Assembly: GCF_018812025.1 (NCBI RefSeq)
Contig: NC_063054.1
Location: forward strand, 36,166,396 to 36,230,395
Length of the DNA stretch: 64,000 nt
Direction: 5' to 3'
Source: Megalobrama amblycephala
Lineage: Eukaryota > Chordata > Actinopteri > Cypriniformes > Xenocyprididae
Shown: positions 44,765-55,745 of the stretch, piece after piece
Numbering within the stretch: position 1 is the stretch's first letter
Layout: each line of letters begins with the position of its first letter
Program-made: the position numbers and the translations under genes
The notes under the pieces: generated by a model
Databases searched by the model: none
Told to the model about the DNA's origin: nothing
What the model saw: the letters and a program-made list of their open reading frames with translations, nothing else

Positions 44765-45523
44765 ATGGATCTTCATGATAATCCATTTTCTTTGCGTCCT
44801 GAAATCAGACTGACTATCTCTCTCATCACTAGTGTTTGTGTGGGTCTGCCAGCTCTGGTTTGGGCTTTTCGCCTTCTGCACCTTCAGAGAAAGACCAGAG
44901 GCCGAATCTCAGCCTTCATCCTCCTCCTCCTCATCAGTAGCCTGATACAACTGCCTCTAAACCTATATTCAGTGATACAACTCAGGAAATTCTACCTGAA
45001 CCCTAAGCTTCTCCAGTTCTGGTTACTGTTAAGTTTTTGTGGTTTTCACTTCCATCAGCTGGTGGCTCTAGAGGCGGCTCTGTCACATATTTTCTCACGC
45101 TCCTGCTGCATGATAACCTCCATCTTTGTGGTCATCTTTTCCTTACCATTCATCTTCATGGACCTATTTGAAAATGAGTTCAGTTTTAATTTTTTTTGTA
45201 TTTGCACATGTCTTGCATCACTGAGCGTATTTACTGTAGTAGTGTGTGTAGTCAGACATGACATCTGTTTTACTCCTGTGAGCGAAAAAAAATGTTTAGT
45301 GTTCATCATTACCTTTATTAACTTAATGCTGTTTTTAACAGTGATGATCCCTGTAACTTTCTTCAGGAATATAGCTAGACTGCATTGGACTTTTGTCCCC
45401 TTCATGGGTTTGAGAGCGATGTTAGACCCTCTCCTGTGTGTTCTGGTCTGCAGAGGAAATCTCAACGATGCTCAGACACCACAAACACACACAGAACCCA
45501 ACGCTGATCAGACGTCAGTCTGA
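44765..45523 (+). CDS. Orphan 7TM receptor, gene A
   Basis: The coding exon begins after the acceptor at 44673. The double ATG used by genes B and C has been deleted here, so the first usable ATG is 44765 (MDLHDNPFSL), giving 252 residues. An upstream in-frame GTG at 44714 is not a plausible eukaryotic start. Seven hydrophobic segments. TM1 has GLPALVWAF, TM3 ends LVALEAALS (E-A-A at the DRY position), TM7 has RAMLDPLLCVLVCRG. The tail, rich in Thr and Gln, ends QTSV, a class I PDZ ligand pattern. Plasma-membrane location and receptor function are inferred from topology. Closest to gene B. Neighbours are the Gmr1-type element upstream and unit B downstream. Confidence 0.82.
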   Translation: MDLHDNPFSLRPEIRLTISLITSVCVGLPALVWAFRLLHLQRKTRGRISAFILLLLISSLIQLPLNLYSVIQLRKFYLNPKLLQFWLLLSFCGFHFHQLVALEAALSHIFSRSCCMITSIFVVIFSLPFIFMDLFENEFSFNFFCICTCLASLSVFTVVVCVVRHDICFTPVSEKKCLVFIITFINLMLFLTVMIPVTFFRNIARLHWTFVPFMGLRAMLDPLLCVLVCRGNLNDAQTPQTHTEPNADQTSV

Positions 45524-45639
45524 ACTTCACTTTCATCAGTCCTTGGGTCTGAATTTGCTATTTTAATTATTGTACTTTATTTTGAGGTTCATTCAAAACA
45601 AAACAAAGATGTGTACTGATCTGTACAGTATATTAGTAA

Positions 45640-46069
45640 CAAAACTTATGATCTAAAAATTGTTGATTAAGATAAACATTATTAATAATTGAATAACCAA
45701 GTCTAGAATATCAAAAGAGTTGAGAGTATAAAAAGAGTTTAGTTCCAGTTCAGTGGCTGTATTCTTAAAAGGCTGCATTCGTAAACCGACACAGCTTTTG
45801 CCACTCAGTTTGCCAGACAAGCAAGCACGCTTTTTATTACTGTAAATATGGACTGCAATATGGATTGGTACATCTCACTGTAAATAAACATCCTCTTTGC
45901 ACCGGCGTGCATTTGTCGTGTGGGGTCATCCTATGTTTTTACATCACAGATGTAAGTCAAGCCACTAAATTTTAAGCAATCTGGTCAAGCAACCACATTC
46001 ACAGTCCATTCAGCGAAGCGGAGCCAGCCTCACACAGCATGCATACATGTGCATCCACTGAAAGGTGAC
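45640..46069. other. Spacer between receptor units A and B
   Basis: No gene; includes a GC-richer patch near 45900-46030 of unknown nature. Confidence 0.4.
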
Positions 46070-46635
46070 AACTCTTTCAGTAGTTTAGTGGGTTTTGGAT
46101 CTAATAAACATGTTGTTGGTTAAGATGTAATCATAAGTTTAACTCTTCCTGTCCTATAGTTGTAAAGCACTGCAGCTGTTCTTGAGAAGCAATAATAGAT
46201 GCTGTCAAAGGTTGTACATTTACAGTTGTATTTCTGATGCTGTTGATTTTCTCAGTGAAGAAATTTATAAAGTCATTACTATTAAACTGTAATGAAATAT
46301 TTAGTTCTGGTGATGTCTGTTTATTTGTTCATCAGCCACTGTACTAAACAAGAACCTTGGATTGTTTTGGTTATTTTCTATGAGTTTGTGGAGATGTTCG
46401 GCCCTGGATGCTTTTAGAGCCTTTTATAGCAGGAAGTGCTGTCTTTCCACACAATCCTAAAGACCCTTAAATGAGTTTGTCTCCATTTGCACTCTAGATT
46501 ATGAGTTTCTCTCTTGATAGTGTGGGTAATACTGTTGTACCATGGTGCAGTACTTTCCTCTTTAACCTTTTTTAATCTGATCGGTGCAACAGTTTGTAAT
46601 GTACTAGAGAAAATGGTGCCCATACTGCTAGTCAT
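46070..46635 (-). mobile_element. L2-type LINE fragment in receptor unit B
   Basis: The minus-strand frame 46635-46414 contains STAPWYNSITHTIKRE, then NLECKWRQTHLRVFRIVWKD. The part 46070-46430 matches 36100-36430. It is the longest copy of the L2 scrap found with the receptor units. Confidence 0.8.
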
Positions 46636-46729
46636 TAAATGAAAATAATGAAATTTATCATGAAATTTAGCATCTGTTTATATGTATTTTTTAATAATAT
46701 AAAAGTAAAACAGAATAAAGCAGAAACTC

Positions 46730-46862
46730 ACACAGGAACACTCTGACTTGCGCCAACACACTCCACTGCTCTCACATGTGTGCACACGCAGAGAGAGAGA
46801 GAGTGATAAAAAGGAAGAATACAGCTCACTGAATCTCAAGATACTGTGTCCGTGTCATTCAG
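46730..46862 (+). promoter_or_regulatory. Promoter and non-coding first exon of receptor B
   Basis: TATA-like GATAAAAAGG at about 46805 and donor ATTCAG-GTAAGA with the exon end at 46862. Acceptor TCATTTCAG ends at 48224, so the intron is 1362 bp, about twice that of gene A, which lacks a ~700-bp block (46970-47690). Confidence 0.6.
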
Positions 46863-48298
46863 GTAAGACCTTATGAAAAATTGTAGTTTGATTGTTTGCT
46901 TTCAAATGACCAATAGAGATGTTTTACCCATTTGAATTACACATTGCATTGTGTTTTAAATTTCACTTATAATATTTTGGCAGAAAATGACCAGTACCTT
47001 TCTACAGATGTTTCTCTTACAGTGTGGACAATATTGTTTGGATTAGTCGTGAATTTAATGCTTTTAAATCACAGTAAAACTCTTAGCCTTTCTTTATGGT
47101 AAGATTATACATATTTGTACGACTTGCCAACTATCAAAAAATATGAACATTTTTACATGCTTTTTATTTATTGCGGAAACAATATACTTCAAAAGAATAC
47201 ACTCATGCTCTGAAACATTTCCCTACATGAGTGTGAACTGAATGTAATGTTTTCAGACACTTCACTGCATGTTAATTGCAATTAGATCAAAGTTCACTAT
47301 AGTTTCCATTTATTTTGAATGCAGTTTGGAGTGCTTTATTAATACACTTATGTAGGACTTGTTGTTGGAATATGATTATGTTTAAATATGTTTAAAGTGT
47401 ACTGCTGTATGTGCTGACAAGCATTTATGGAAAACTAAAATATACTTTAAAACCTGTATGTCATGTTTTACCATGTCATATAATTGTGATTACACTAGTA
47501 TGTTTAAAATAGATTAACTTATTCACTGTAATACTGAATAAACGACAGAGAGACACTAAAAATAACACTAAAATTATAATTAAAATTTTACTTGTCATTT
47601 AGTATGTTAGTCAACATATCAAAATAAGCATACTTCTTTAAAGCACAACAAAAGTTTATTAAAACATGAAGATTTAGAATGACGTAAAATGTTTAATTTG
47701 ACATTACAAAGTGCACTTTTTAAAAGTCTACTTAAGCGTGTTAAGAAACATACAAGTATAACGTTTTAAAAATATACATTTAATAACATGTAATATTTGA
47801 AGAACACTACAAGTGCACATTCATACAGTTAAAGGCAAGACTTTTGTTCATCTTCAGGACATAAATGAAGATATTTTAATGAAATATGAGAGTTTTCTGT
47901 TCCTCCATTGAAAGTCTGTTCTCCCAAAACTCTGATGCATTAAAAGGTTCATAAAGAGATGGAAAAATAAATCCATAGGAATGAAGCAGTTTAATCCAAG
48001 GCTTCTAAAAAAAAAAAAGATAGCTTTGGATTTAATTTTATTCTTTTATTCACACAAAATTAATCAGCAAAAATTGTTTACAGACTCAAATATGATGACA
48101 GAAGCTCAAGCATGAGAACCAATGAAGTGTTGTGTTGATGATTATTCAAATGGATGATGTTGGAAGTACATTTTATATAAATGCGGCAAAGTAAATCACT
48201 TGCTCACATATTTTGTCATTTCAGCAATTCAGAGTGATCATAGAGGACAAAAACAACTACAATTGTGACATCTTTAACACAGCTGCTGAAATTACTAA

Positions 48299-49096
48299 AT
48301 GATGTACTATGAAGATCTGCATATAAATCCAATGGATCTTCATGATAATCCATTTTCTTTGCGTACTGAAATCAGACAGACTATCTTTCTCATCACTAGT
48401 GTTTGTGTGGGTCTGCCAGCTCTGGTTTGGGCTTTTCGTCTTCTGCACCTTCAAAGAAAGATCAGAGGCCGAATCTCAGCCTTCGTCCTCCTCCTCCTCA
48501 TCAGTAGCCTGATACAACTGCCTCTAAACCTATATTCAGTGAAACAAATCAGGAAATCACACCTGAACCCTGAGCTTCTCCAGTTCTGGTCACTGTTATG
48601 TTTGTGTGGTTTTCACCTCCATCAGCTGGTGGTTCTAGAGGTGATTCTGTCACGTATTTTCTCACACTCCTGCTGCATCATAACCTTCATCCTTGTGTTC
48701 ATCTTTTCCATACCAATCATCTTCATGGATCTATTTGGAAATGTGTTCATTTTTATAATTTTTTGTATTTGCACATGTCTTGCATCACTGGGCGTATTTA
48801 CTGTAGTAGTGTGTGTAGTCAGACATGACATCTGTTCTACTCCTGTCAGCAAAAAAAAATGTTTAGTGTTCATTGTTGCCTTTATTAACCTTATGCTGTT
48901 TTTAGCAGTGTTGATCCCTGTAGATTTCTTCAGGAATATAGCTAGACCAGATTGGACTTTTATGCCTCCCCACTTCATGGGTTTGAGAGCGATGTTAGAC
49001 CCTCTCCTGTGTGTTCTGGTCTGCAGAGGAAATCTCAACGATGCTCAGACACCACAAACACACACAGAACCCAACGCTGATCAGACGTCAGTCTGA
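48299..49096 (+). CDS. Orphan 7TM receptor, gene B
   Basis: 265 codons from ATG 48299 (a second ATG follows at once), all in one exon 75 bp after the splice acceptor. Hydrophobic segments at about residues 28-48, 59-79, 97-118, 126-146, 150-182, 188-213 and 226-251. Motifs: GLPALVWAFRLLHLQRK (TM1 and first loop), LVVLEVILSRIF (no DRY Arg), RAMLDPLLCVLVCRG (TM7). The C-tail ends DQTSV, a PDZ-type ligand. TM2 has no Asp, unlike gene D. A canonical AATAAA is absent in the near 3' UTR, where gene C has one. A TA transposon sits 130 bp after the stop. Unnamed family; function unknown. Confidence 0.85.
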   Translation: MMYYEDLHINPMDLHDNPFSLRTEIRQTIFLITSVCVGLPALVWAFRLLHLQRKIRGRISAFVLLLLISSLIQLPLNLYSVKQIRKSHLNPELLQFWSLLCLCGFHLHQLVVLEVILSRIFSHSCCIITFILVFIFSIPIIFMDLFGNVFIFIIFCICTCLASLGVFTVVVCVVRHDICSTPVSKKKCLVFIVAFINLMLFLAVLIPVDFFRNIARPDWTFMPPHFMGLRAMLDPLLCVLVCRGNLNDAQTPQTHTEPNADQTSV

Positions 49097-49229
49097 ACTT
49101 CACTTTCATCAGTCCTTGGGTCTGAATTTGCTATTTCAATCATTGTACTTTATTTTGAGGTTCATTCAAAACAAAACAAAGATGTGTACTGATCTGTACA
49201 GTATATTAGTAACAAAACTTGCAGGCATA

Positions 49230-50866
49230 GGGTACAATGGGTCTAAAGGCACACATTAAGAAAAAATGTGCTTTTCACTACTTTCAAAGTATATGATTGC
49301 AGGGAAATATATATGTTTGTATTAGACATTGATGGAGCAACAGATTTTGTGTGAAAAAAAAAAAATCATAAAGTGGTTAATTTTGTTTAAAAATCTTATA
49401 AATGTATGAGGTGGTGAGGGGGGCCTTTTACCCCACACATGGGGTAAAAGGCACACAGTATTCATACAAATACTTTAGCTAAAATAATATGTTTTTAATG
49501 TCTAGGTTAATACTTGTTCAAAAGAATAACTTTAGCAAAGTTTGTACTATTTTCTGTTTATTTTGATGAATAAAGGAATTCATTTTTGTTCAGTAAATAT
49601 ACTGTCATTAAAATAGGCCTATGTGATATATATTTATATATATAAAATATAAAAATAGATTTAAAAAATACAGAAATACAGGAACAAAATTATTTTAAAA
49701 AGCAAAGATTCTGAAAGCATTGAAGGAGAACCCATAATATCCTATTTAATATAGATTTACAGTAGTAACAATCAATTATATTTTATTATGATACGATTAA
49801 TATATTTTAAAATATGATTGTTTCATTATAAATATGGGTATTATCTCTAAGATGGATACCCAATTTGATATGATATTTGCTATGTGAACCTAACCATGTC
49901 ATGTCAACAAAGGGAAAAGTCAGCCAGCTATTCATTATGATGGTAATTATTGTGCCTTTTGCCCCAACAGCAGGGGCGCTTTTTACCCCAAATACCATAC
50001 TTTTACATATTCTTCAGTTCAGACAGGACCACTTTGGCAAGTTACTTGAGTTTATTGAACACAATTTTCTTTGGCGGTATGGTTCCTTATGGGGGTTCTT
50101 GCTCCAAAATTAATTCAACATACAAGAGCTTTAACATTAACACCCTGGAACCATCAGCTTGGAAATACATAGACAATTAAGACACTAGTAATGTCTTTAA
50201 AGCAAACATGGTAATCGTGTAGATATGGCAGTGTGACGTCTATACTGTAGCTTGGTTATGAGGATGAGTGTCTCTCAGCAGTGAGGTCCATGCCAGCCGG
50301 GACTTGAAAGCTTTAGTGATCTAAAACAAAAGAAGACGACAACCAGAAGGTGCACAGTTACATGCTCATGCTTATAATGGGGAGGGAGGGAGGGTTGCGA
50401 GCAGTTTGAACATACTTACTGAGCAGCAATGCCACGTATATATGTCCCGTGTCTAATAGGAGAATGGTAGTGATTGGAGCGATTTGACAGCTGACCGCGT
50501 CAGCTGGTCGCAGCACTATGCCTACGTGGCCTGACTGAACTAATGCTGCGCTCCGATTTATTGAAAAACTGTTGCTTGAATTACCTAGAACAAAACTGAA
50601 CATCCTTAAGAAGACCTTTGTCTGAAAATACAAACACTAATTTAATGGCTTCTTATTTGCTACTTAAATCAACAACATGTTAAAAAAACATCAAATATTA
50701 GATCAAACTACCTCAGAATCATCTTTGTGTTGCTGCCTGCGATCAGACAAATTTGCACGTACATTTTGAAAAACGGATATTTAGTTTTTGTGCCATCTAG
50801 TTTTTTAGAGGAAAATAAAATCAAAGGCGCCTTTAGCCCCACGGCGCCTTTATCCCCGTTGTACCC
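49230..50866. mobile_element. TA-target transposon with GGGTACAAYGGG ends
   Basis: GGGTACAATGGG at 49230 and the inverse CCCGTTGTACCC ending at 50866, each flanked by TA (49228-49229, 50867-50868). Subterminal blocks such as aaaggcgc / gcgcctt and ggggtaaaaggc occur at both ends. Unit C keeps the uninterrupted site near 57793, proving the insertion. No transposase ORF. TA targets suggest a Tc1/mariner helper. Confidence 0.88.
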
Positions 50867-50868
50867 TA

Positions 50869-51465
50869 CATGTGCTTCTCTTGACTCTTCAGAGCAGTTG
50901 AAGTGAAATGTCTTGATGGCAGATTTGCTTGTTTTGAAGGGCTGACATTATTTGTGCATTTATATACAGTGTATTGTGACAGAAGACCGGCCCTTGAAAG
51001 TGATATATACTGCAGTGCGTTAATTTTTTTTGTTTTGTTTTGTTTTTTAGTGCCAAAGCCCTGAAAGGACAAAGGCCCCATTGTTTACCTTATGCCTTTC
51101 AGGCACTTTTGGGTCCCTTAACATGCTCAAAAACTCTTAAATCTTTGCACACACATTGGAATCATTGATCATCCTGGCTGGGCACAAGTTGTAATGGGGG
51201 GGTCATGGTGGTGCTCTCACACCCTTTAATATGTTTGTATTTGAGGGGTTCTGCAGCGCACCCCTTTTCACCTATAGTAACCAAACTTCATACAGTTATA
51301 GATCTTATCGGGCTGTATAATTTTCTGACTCTAAGTCATACACCATCCCAACAGGAAGTCGCCTATTTAAGGTTGTTTGAAAAATGCATTCTCTGGAATT
51401 TGATATACTCCTCCAAGGGGATTCATCCGATCACAAGCAGTCTCAGTCAGCAAAAAGTCAAGACA
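50869..51465. other. Flank of unit B plus repeat scraps
   Basis: 50869-50910 continues the receptor-unit 3' flank (tgtgcttctc...cttcagagcag, as at 57800). At 50977 a short tgacagaagaccggccc resembles the LTR-leader joint of the gypsy elements. 51120-51465 belongs to the same repeat family as 58540-58700 (gggttgtttgaaaaacacat-type sequence). Confidence 0.45.
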
Positions 51466-51469
51466 TTAA

Positions 51470-52086
51470 AGGTGCCCTAGAATTGAAAATTGAATTTACC
51501 TTGGCATAGTTGAATAACAAGAGTTCAGTACATGGAAATGACATACAGTGAGTCTCAAACACCATTGTTTCCTCCTTCTTATATAAATCTCATTTGTTTA
51601 AAAGACCTCCGAAGAACAGGCGAATCTCAACATAACACCGACTGTTACGTAACCTTCGGGATCATTAATATGTACGCCCCCAATATTTGCATATGCCAGC
51701 TCATGTTCAAGGCATTACACAAGGGCAGCCAGTATTAACGTCTGGATGTGCACAGCTGAATCGTCAAACTAGGTAAGCAAGCAAGAACAATAGCGAAAAA
51801 TGGCAGATGGAGCAATAATAACTGACATGATCCATGATAACATGATATTTTTAGTGATATTTGTAAAAACACAACTTCATTCTTTATAAATCTCTCCAAC
51901 AGTGTGTAATGTTAGCTTTAGCCACGGAGCACCATCAAACTCATTCAGAATCAAATGTAAACATCCAATTAAATACCATACTTACGCGATTCGACATGCT
52001 GCATGACGAACACTTTGTAAAGATCCATTTTGAGGGTTATATTAGCTGTGTGAACTTTGTTTATGCAATGTATTATATAGTGCGTA
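51470..52086 (-). mobile_element. TTAA-target MITE (AGGTGCC family), copy 3, truncated
   Basis: Starts after TTAA 51466-51469 with AGGTGCCCTAGAATTG, the inverse of the right end of copies 1 and 2. It runs through the shared gttacgtaac and ttgcatatgccagct blocks and is cut at about 52086, where receptor-intron sequence begins. Confidence 0.75.
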
Positions 52087-52349
52087 GAGTGCAAGTATAA
52101 CATTTTAAAAATATACATTTAATAACATTTAATATTTGAAGAACACTACAAGTGCACATTCATACAGTTAAAGGCAAGACTTTCATTCTTCTTCAGGACA
52201 TAAACAAAGATATTTTAATGAAATATGAGAGTTTTCTGTTTCTCCATTGAAAGTCTGTTCTCCCAAAACTCTGACACATTAAAAGGTTCATAAAGAGATG
52301 GTAAAATAAATCAATAGGAATGAAGCACTTTAATCCAAGGATTCTAAAG
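52087..52349 (+). pseudogene. Intron fragment of a fourth plus-strand receptor unit
   Basis: Matches the intron of genes A-C (gaagaacactacaagtgcac, then tttctccattgaaagtctgt) and stops exactly where gypsy 2 begins (ttctaaag followed by TGTCACAG). In other units ttctaaagagac runs on. Confidence 0.8.
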
Positions 52350-52789
52350 TGTCACAGACATACCAGGCTCATCACTCACCCAATCACAACGCACTCCCTC
52401 ACCAGAGTACTGATCACGCACACCTGACACTCATCACCATCCCAATCAGCAGCACTAGAAAAGACACTCACAGCCACACAGTCATTGTCGGGTCTCGTTA
52501 ACGCATACTTACCTGAATGCTTACCTTACGGACTCCTCAAACGACTTCTTACCTGTCTCCAGTGTGTCTCCTAGATCCTCCGTGTTCTCCTGTCTTCCGT
52601 GAGTGTCTCTGTGTGTCTTCAGCTCTAAAGATCATCCGCCATCCACGACTCCTAGAAGAAACAAGTATCAGTATTCCAGTCATCAACTATCACAAACTTT
52701 ATCTGGCTTCACTCACCTGCACTTGCTCCGGTTGTTCAATAAACATCATTAACCTTACCTGTGTCTCCGACCTCCTCTGTACTGTAACA
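52350..52789 (+). mobile_element. 5' LTR of gypsy element 2
   Basis: 440 bp starting TGTCACAG and ending CTGTAACA, with AATAAA at 52738-52743. The leader gaagaccggacc follows. No 3' LTR remains. Confidence 0.8.
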
Positions 52790-52822
52790 GAAGACCGGAC
52801 CAACACAGTCTGAACAACCAAG

Positions 52823-53659
52823 ATGAGCACTTCAGATCCTTTCCAAGACCTGGTAACAGCACTTCGCCGCACTCTCACCCGTACATCCATGCCAGCACCA
52901 CAAGCGAGCACTTCCGCATTCCCCGCTGCAGCTTCTTCGCCGTCTGTGATCGCCAGTCCCATGGCCAAACCGGCGCCCTTCTCTGGCGCGTCGGAGGATT
53001 GCAACGGTTTCATCCTGCAATGTTCGCTGGTTTTGGAGATGCAACCGCACGTATATCCTGACGATATAGCCAAAGTCGCCTTCATAATTCAACAACTTGA
53101 CGGTAAAGTGCTCCACTGGGCTGAACCACTCTGGACTCAGAATAGTCCCGTCATGCAATCACTATCAAGTTTCATTAACCATTTCAAAGAAGTTTTTGGA
53201 AAACCATCATGTGACTCGTCAATTGGTGAGAGACTATGTAATTTAAAACAAGGTTCATTATCTGTTTCTGATTATGCCCTACAGTTCAGAACCCTAGCGG
53301 CAGCGAGTGGTTTGAACAAACAAGCCCTCATTACACGGTATCGTCAAGGTTTGGATACACGTGTGCGGTTGCATCTCGCTGCATACGAGGATACCATCAG
53401 GCTCGAGAAGTTCATCCGACTCTCAATAAGATTCGCCACTCGTATGCAGCTGTGCATTGAAGAGCACCAAAACCAGCAGCTATTTCCATCCTTCCTCCGC
53501 CAGCCCGAATTCATCAGCTCCCCAGAACCAGCCGGCGATGAGATGCAGATCGACAGATCACGTCTTTCATCTGCTGAGCGACAGAGGAGGCTGACCCAGA
53601 GTCTGTATTGTGGTCGTCCTGGGCATTTCAGAGCTGAATGCCCCACTCGTCCTGTATGA
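52823..53659 (+). pseudogene. Gypsy 2 gag
   Basis: 278 codons from ATG 52823, opening MSTSDPFQDLVTALRR, including the N-terminus missing from gypsy 1. Capsid-like blocks FKEVFGKP and LKQGSLSVSDYALQFR. The zinc knuckle reads SLYCGRPGHFRAEC: the first Cys of the CCHC motif is absent, so RNA binding is probably impaired. It ends at TGA 53657, and the protease frame continues in the same frame; gypsy 1 has an Arg codon at this spot. Confidence 0.88.
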
Positions 53660-54472
53660 GCTATGGTGAGTGTCATCCTGCCTTCGTTGAATCATAAAAA
53701 TCCACTCACTATTGTTGTCAACCTTACTGCTGCTGCTATTTGTCTTCCCGTTAACACCTTCATTGACTCTGGGTCAGCTGGAAACTTCATCTCCAGAGCC
53801 CTCTGTTGCCAGCTCAACCTCAAGACTACAGTTATGCCGAAAATCTACCAGATCCACTCAATAATGGGACGTCCTCTCCATCAAGTACGTTACATGGTGG
53901 GACCTCTAAAACTGCAAATCGGTGTTCTACATCATGAAGAGATCCATCTGCTGGTTCTGGAGGATTCAACATCTGACGTGATTCTGGGGCGCCCATGGTT
54001 AGAGCAACATGACCCAATCATCTCCTGGCGGACAGGAGATGTCCTGAAGTGGGGTAACCAATGTTTTCCTGGATGTTTTCCTGAAGTTCCTGTTCCAAGT
54101 TCTGTTCCAAGTTCTGTTCCAAGTTTTCCGAGTTCTAAGAAGATCCAAGTCTGTGCCACGTCCATTGAGAGTCCACTTGAAAAACGTTCCACAGAAATTC
54201 CTGATTGTTATTCCCACTTCAGTGACGTCTTCTGTCCGAAGAAGGCCTCCAGGCTGTATCCCCATCGGCCATGGGACTGTGCTATTGACCTCATCCCCAG
54301 TGAGCCAGTGCCCAGAGGGAAGATTTATTCCCTGTCCGTTCCAGAGGAGAAGGTCATGGAGGAATACATCAACGAGGCTCTATCACAAGTTACATCCGCC
54401 CGTCTACTTCCCCTGCTGCATCCAGTTTCTTCTTTGTTGCCAAGAAGGACGGAGGCTTGCGGCCTTGCATAG
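53660..54472 (+). pseudogene. Gypsy 2 aspartic protease and linker
   Basis: In frame with gag beyond the single TGA. The protease active site is FIDSGSAGNF, followed by DVILGRPWLEQHDP. A tandem gttccaagttct repeat occurs near 54090-54125. The linker toward RT (SHFSDVFCPKKAS) is intact, unlike gypsy 1. Frame is lost near 54388 by one missing base. Confidence 0.85.
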
Positions 54473-55167
54473 ATTACAGAGCCCTCAACAAAATAACATT
54501 CAAGTTCAGATACTATCTTCCTCTCGTCCCATCTGCGCTGGAACATCTCCGTGGCGCCACTGTGTTCACTAAGTTGGGCCTCCGCAGCGCATATAACCTC
54601 ATCCGAATACGTGAGGGGGATGAATGGAAGACGGCTTTTGTGACCCCTACCAGACACTATGAGTATTGCGTCATGCCCTATGGACTCGTCAACGCCCCCT
54701 CCGTATTTCAGGATTTCATGCACGAGGTGCTCCGGGAGTTCCTGCACAGGTTTGTGATCGTCTACATAGATGACATTTCCTCCCGGAGCCTGGCCGAACA
54801 TCGCCAGCACGTTGCAGAGGTCCTCCAGCACCTGAGGGACTACAACCTGTTCCTGAAAGCAGAAAAGTGTACGTTCCATCAGCCCTCAGTGCAATTCTTA
54901 GGATACAACATCGATCACAGTGGCATCCGCATGGACGAGAGGAAGGTTTCTGCAATAAAAGACTGGCCCCTTCCTATGACTGTGAAAGAACTGCAAAGAT
55001 TCCTAGGATTTGCCAACTTTTACCGAAGATTCATCAAGGGATACAGTACCATCACTTCTCCACTTACCAACCTGCCCTGTGGCAAGCCCAAGTCTCTGTC
55101 CTGGAATCCGGCAGCAAAGCAAGTGTTTGAAGACCTCAAGACCGCCTTCACAACCGCTCCCCTCCTG
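54390..55167 (+). pseudogene. Gypsy 2 reverse transcriptase, truncated
   Basis: RT blocks [35 protein letters not shown] and VYIDD. The first catalytic Asp is replaced by Gly (codon near 54576) and six bases after YIDD are lost, so it is inactive. The frame continues past the end of retroelement sequence at about 55165 into receptor sequence. Confidence 0.85.
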
Positions 55168-55429
55168 AACCCTAAATTTCTCCAGTTCTGGTCACTGTTA
55201 AGTTTTTGTGGTTTTCACCTACATCAGCTGGTGGCTCTAGAGACAGCTCTGTCACATATTTTCTCACGCTCCTGCTGCATGATAACCTCCATCCTTGTGC
55301 TCATGTTTTCCTTACCATTTATCTTCATGGACCTATTTGAAAATAGATTCATTACATCATTGAGTTTACACATTACTTGCATCGCTGTGCTTATTTGCTC
55401 TAGTCACATGTAACATCTCTTTTACTCCC
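55165..55429 (+). pseudogene. Receptor pseudogene: middle part of a 7TM coding exon
   Basis: From [20 protein letters not shown] through TM3 ([12 protein letters not shown]) and TM4 ([11 protein letters not shown]) to part of TM5, in frame with the preceding pol remnant. TM1-TM2 were lost at the pol joint (shared CCTG at the breakpoint), and TM6-TM7 were lost at 55429, where L2 sequence of the next unit begins. It is a remnant of the unit whose intron lies at 52087-52349. Confidence 0.85.
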
Positions 55430-55510
55430 AGTACCTTTCTCTCTATCCTTTTTTAATCTGATCAGTGCAACAGTTTTTAATGTACTAGAGAAAATGGTGC
55501 TCATACTGCT
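55430..55510 (-). mobile_element. L2-type LINE scrap in receptor unit C
   Basis: Same sequence as the outer end of the scraps at 43690-43760 and 46550-46630 (cttttttaatctgatcggtg with one change). Confidence 0.7.
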
Positions 55511-55599
55511 AGCCATTGAATGAAAATAATGAAATTTAGCATGAAATTTAGCATCTGTTTATATCTGTTTTTTTTAATAATGAAAAAGTAAGACAGAAT

Positions 55600-55745
55600 A
55601 AAGCAGAAACTCACACAGGAACACTCTGACTTGCGCCAACACACTCCACTGCTCTCACACATGTGCACACGCAGAGACAGAGTGATAAAAAGAAAGAATA
55701 CAGCTCACTGAATCTCAAGACTGATACTGTGTCCGCGTCATTCAG
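55600..55745 (+). promoter_or_regulatory. Promoter and non-coding first exon of receptor C
   Basis: TATA-like GATAAAAAG at about 55682, exon end ATTCAG-GTAAGA at 55745, acceptor TGTCTTTCAG ending at 56806 (1061-bp intron). Confidence 0.6.

Larger units (their letters stand above)
52350..55167 (+). mobile_element. Ty3/gypsy retroelement 2, 3' truncated
   Basis: LTR - gag - protease - RT, same family as gypsy 1 but distinct copy. It entered a receptor intron and now ends abruptly at about 55165 within the region after RT, fused to receptor coding sequence. Defects: TGA between gag and protease, a one-base loss near 54388, and loss of a catalytic Asp in RT. Confidence 0.88.

Noticed and set aside
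45055..45465. 136-codon minus-strand frame opposite gene A, and its counterpart opposite gene B
   Set aside because: Antisense shadows of the conserved receptor exon; no domain and no separate promoter.
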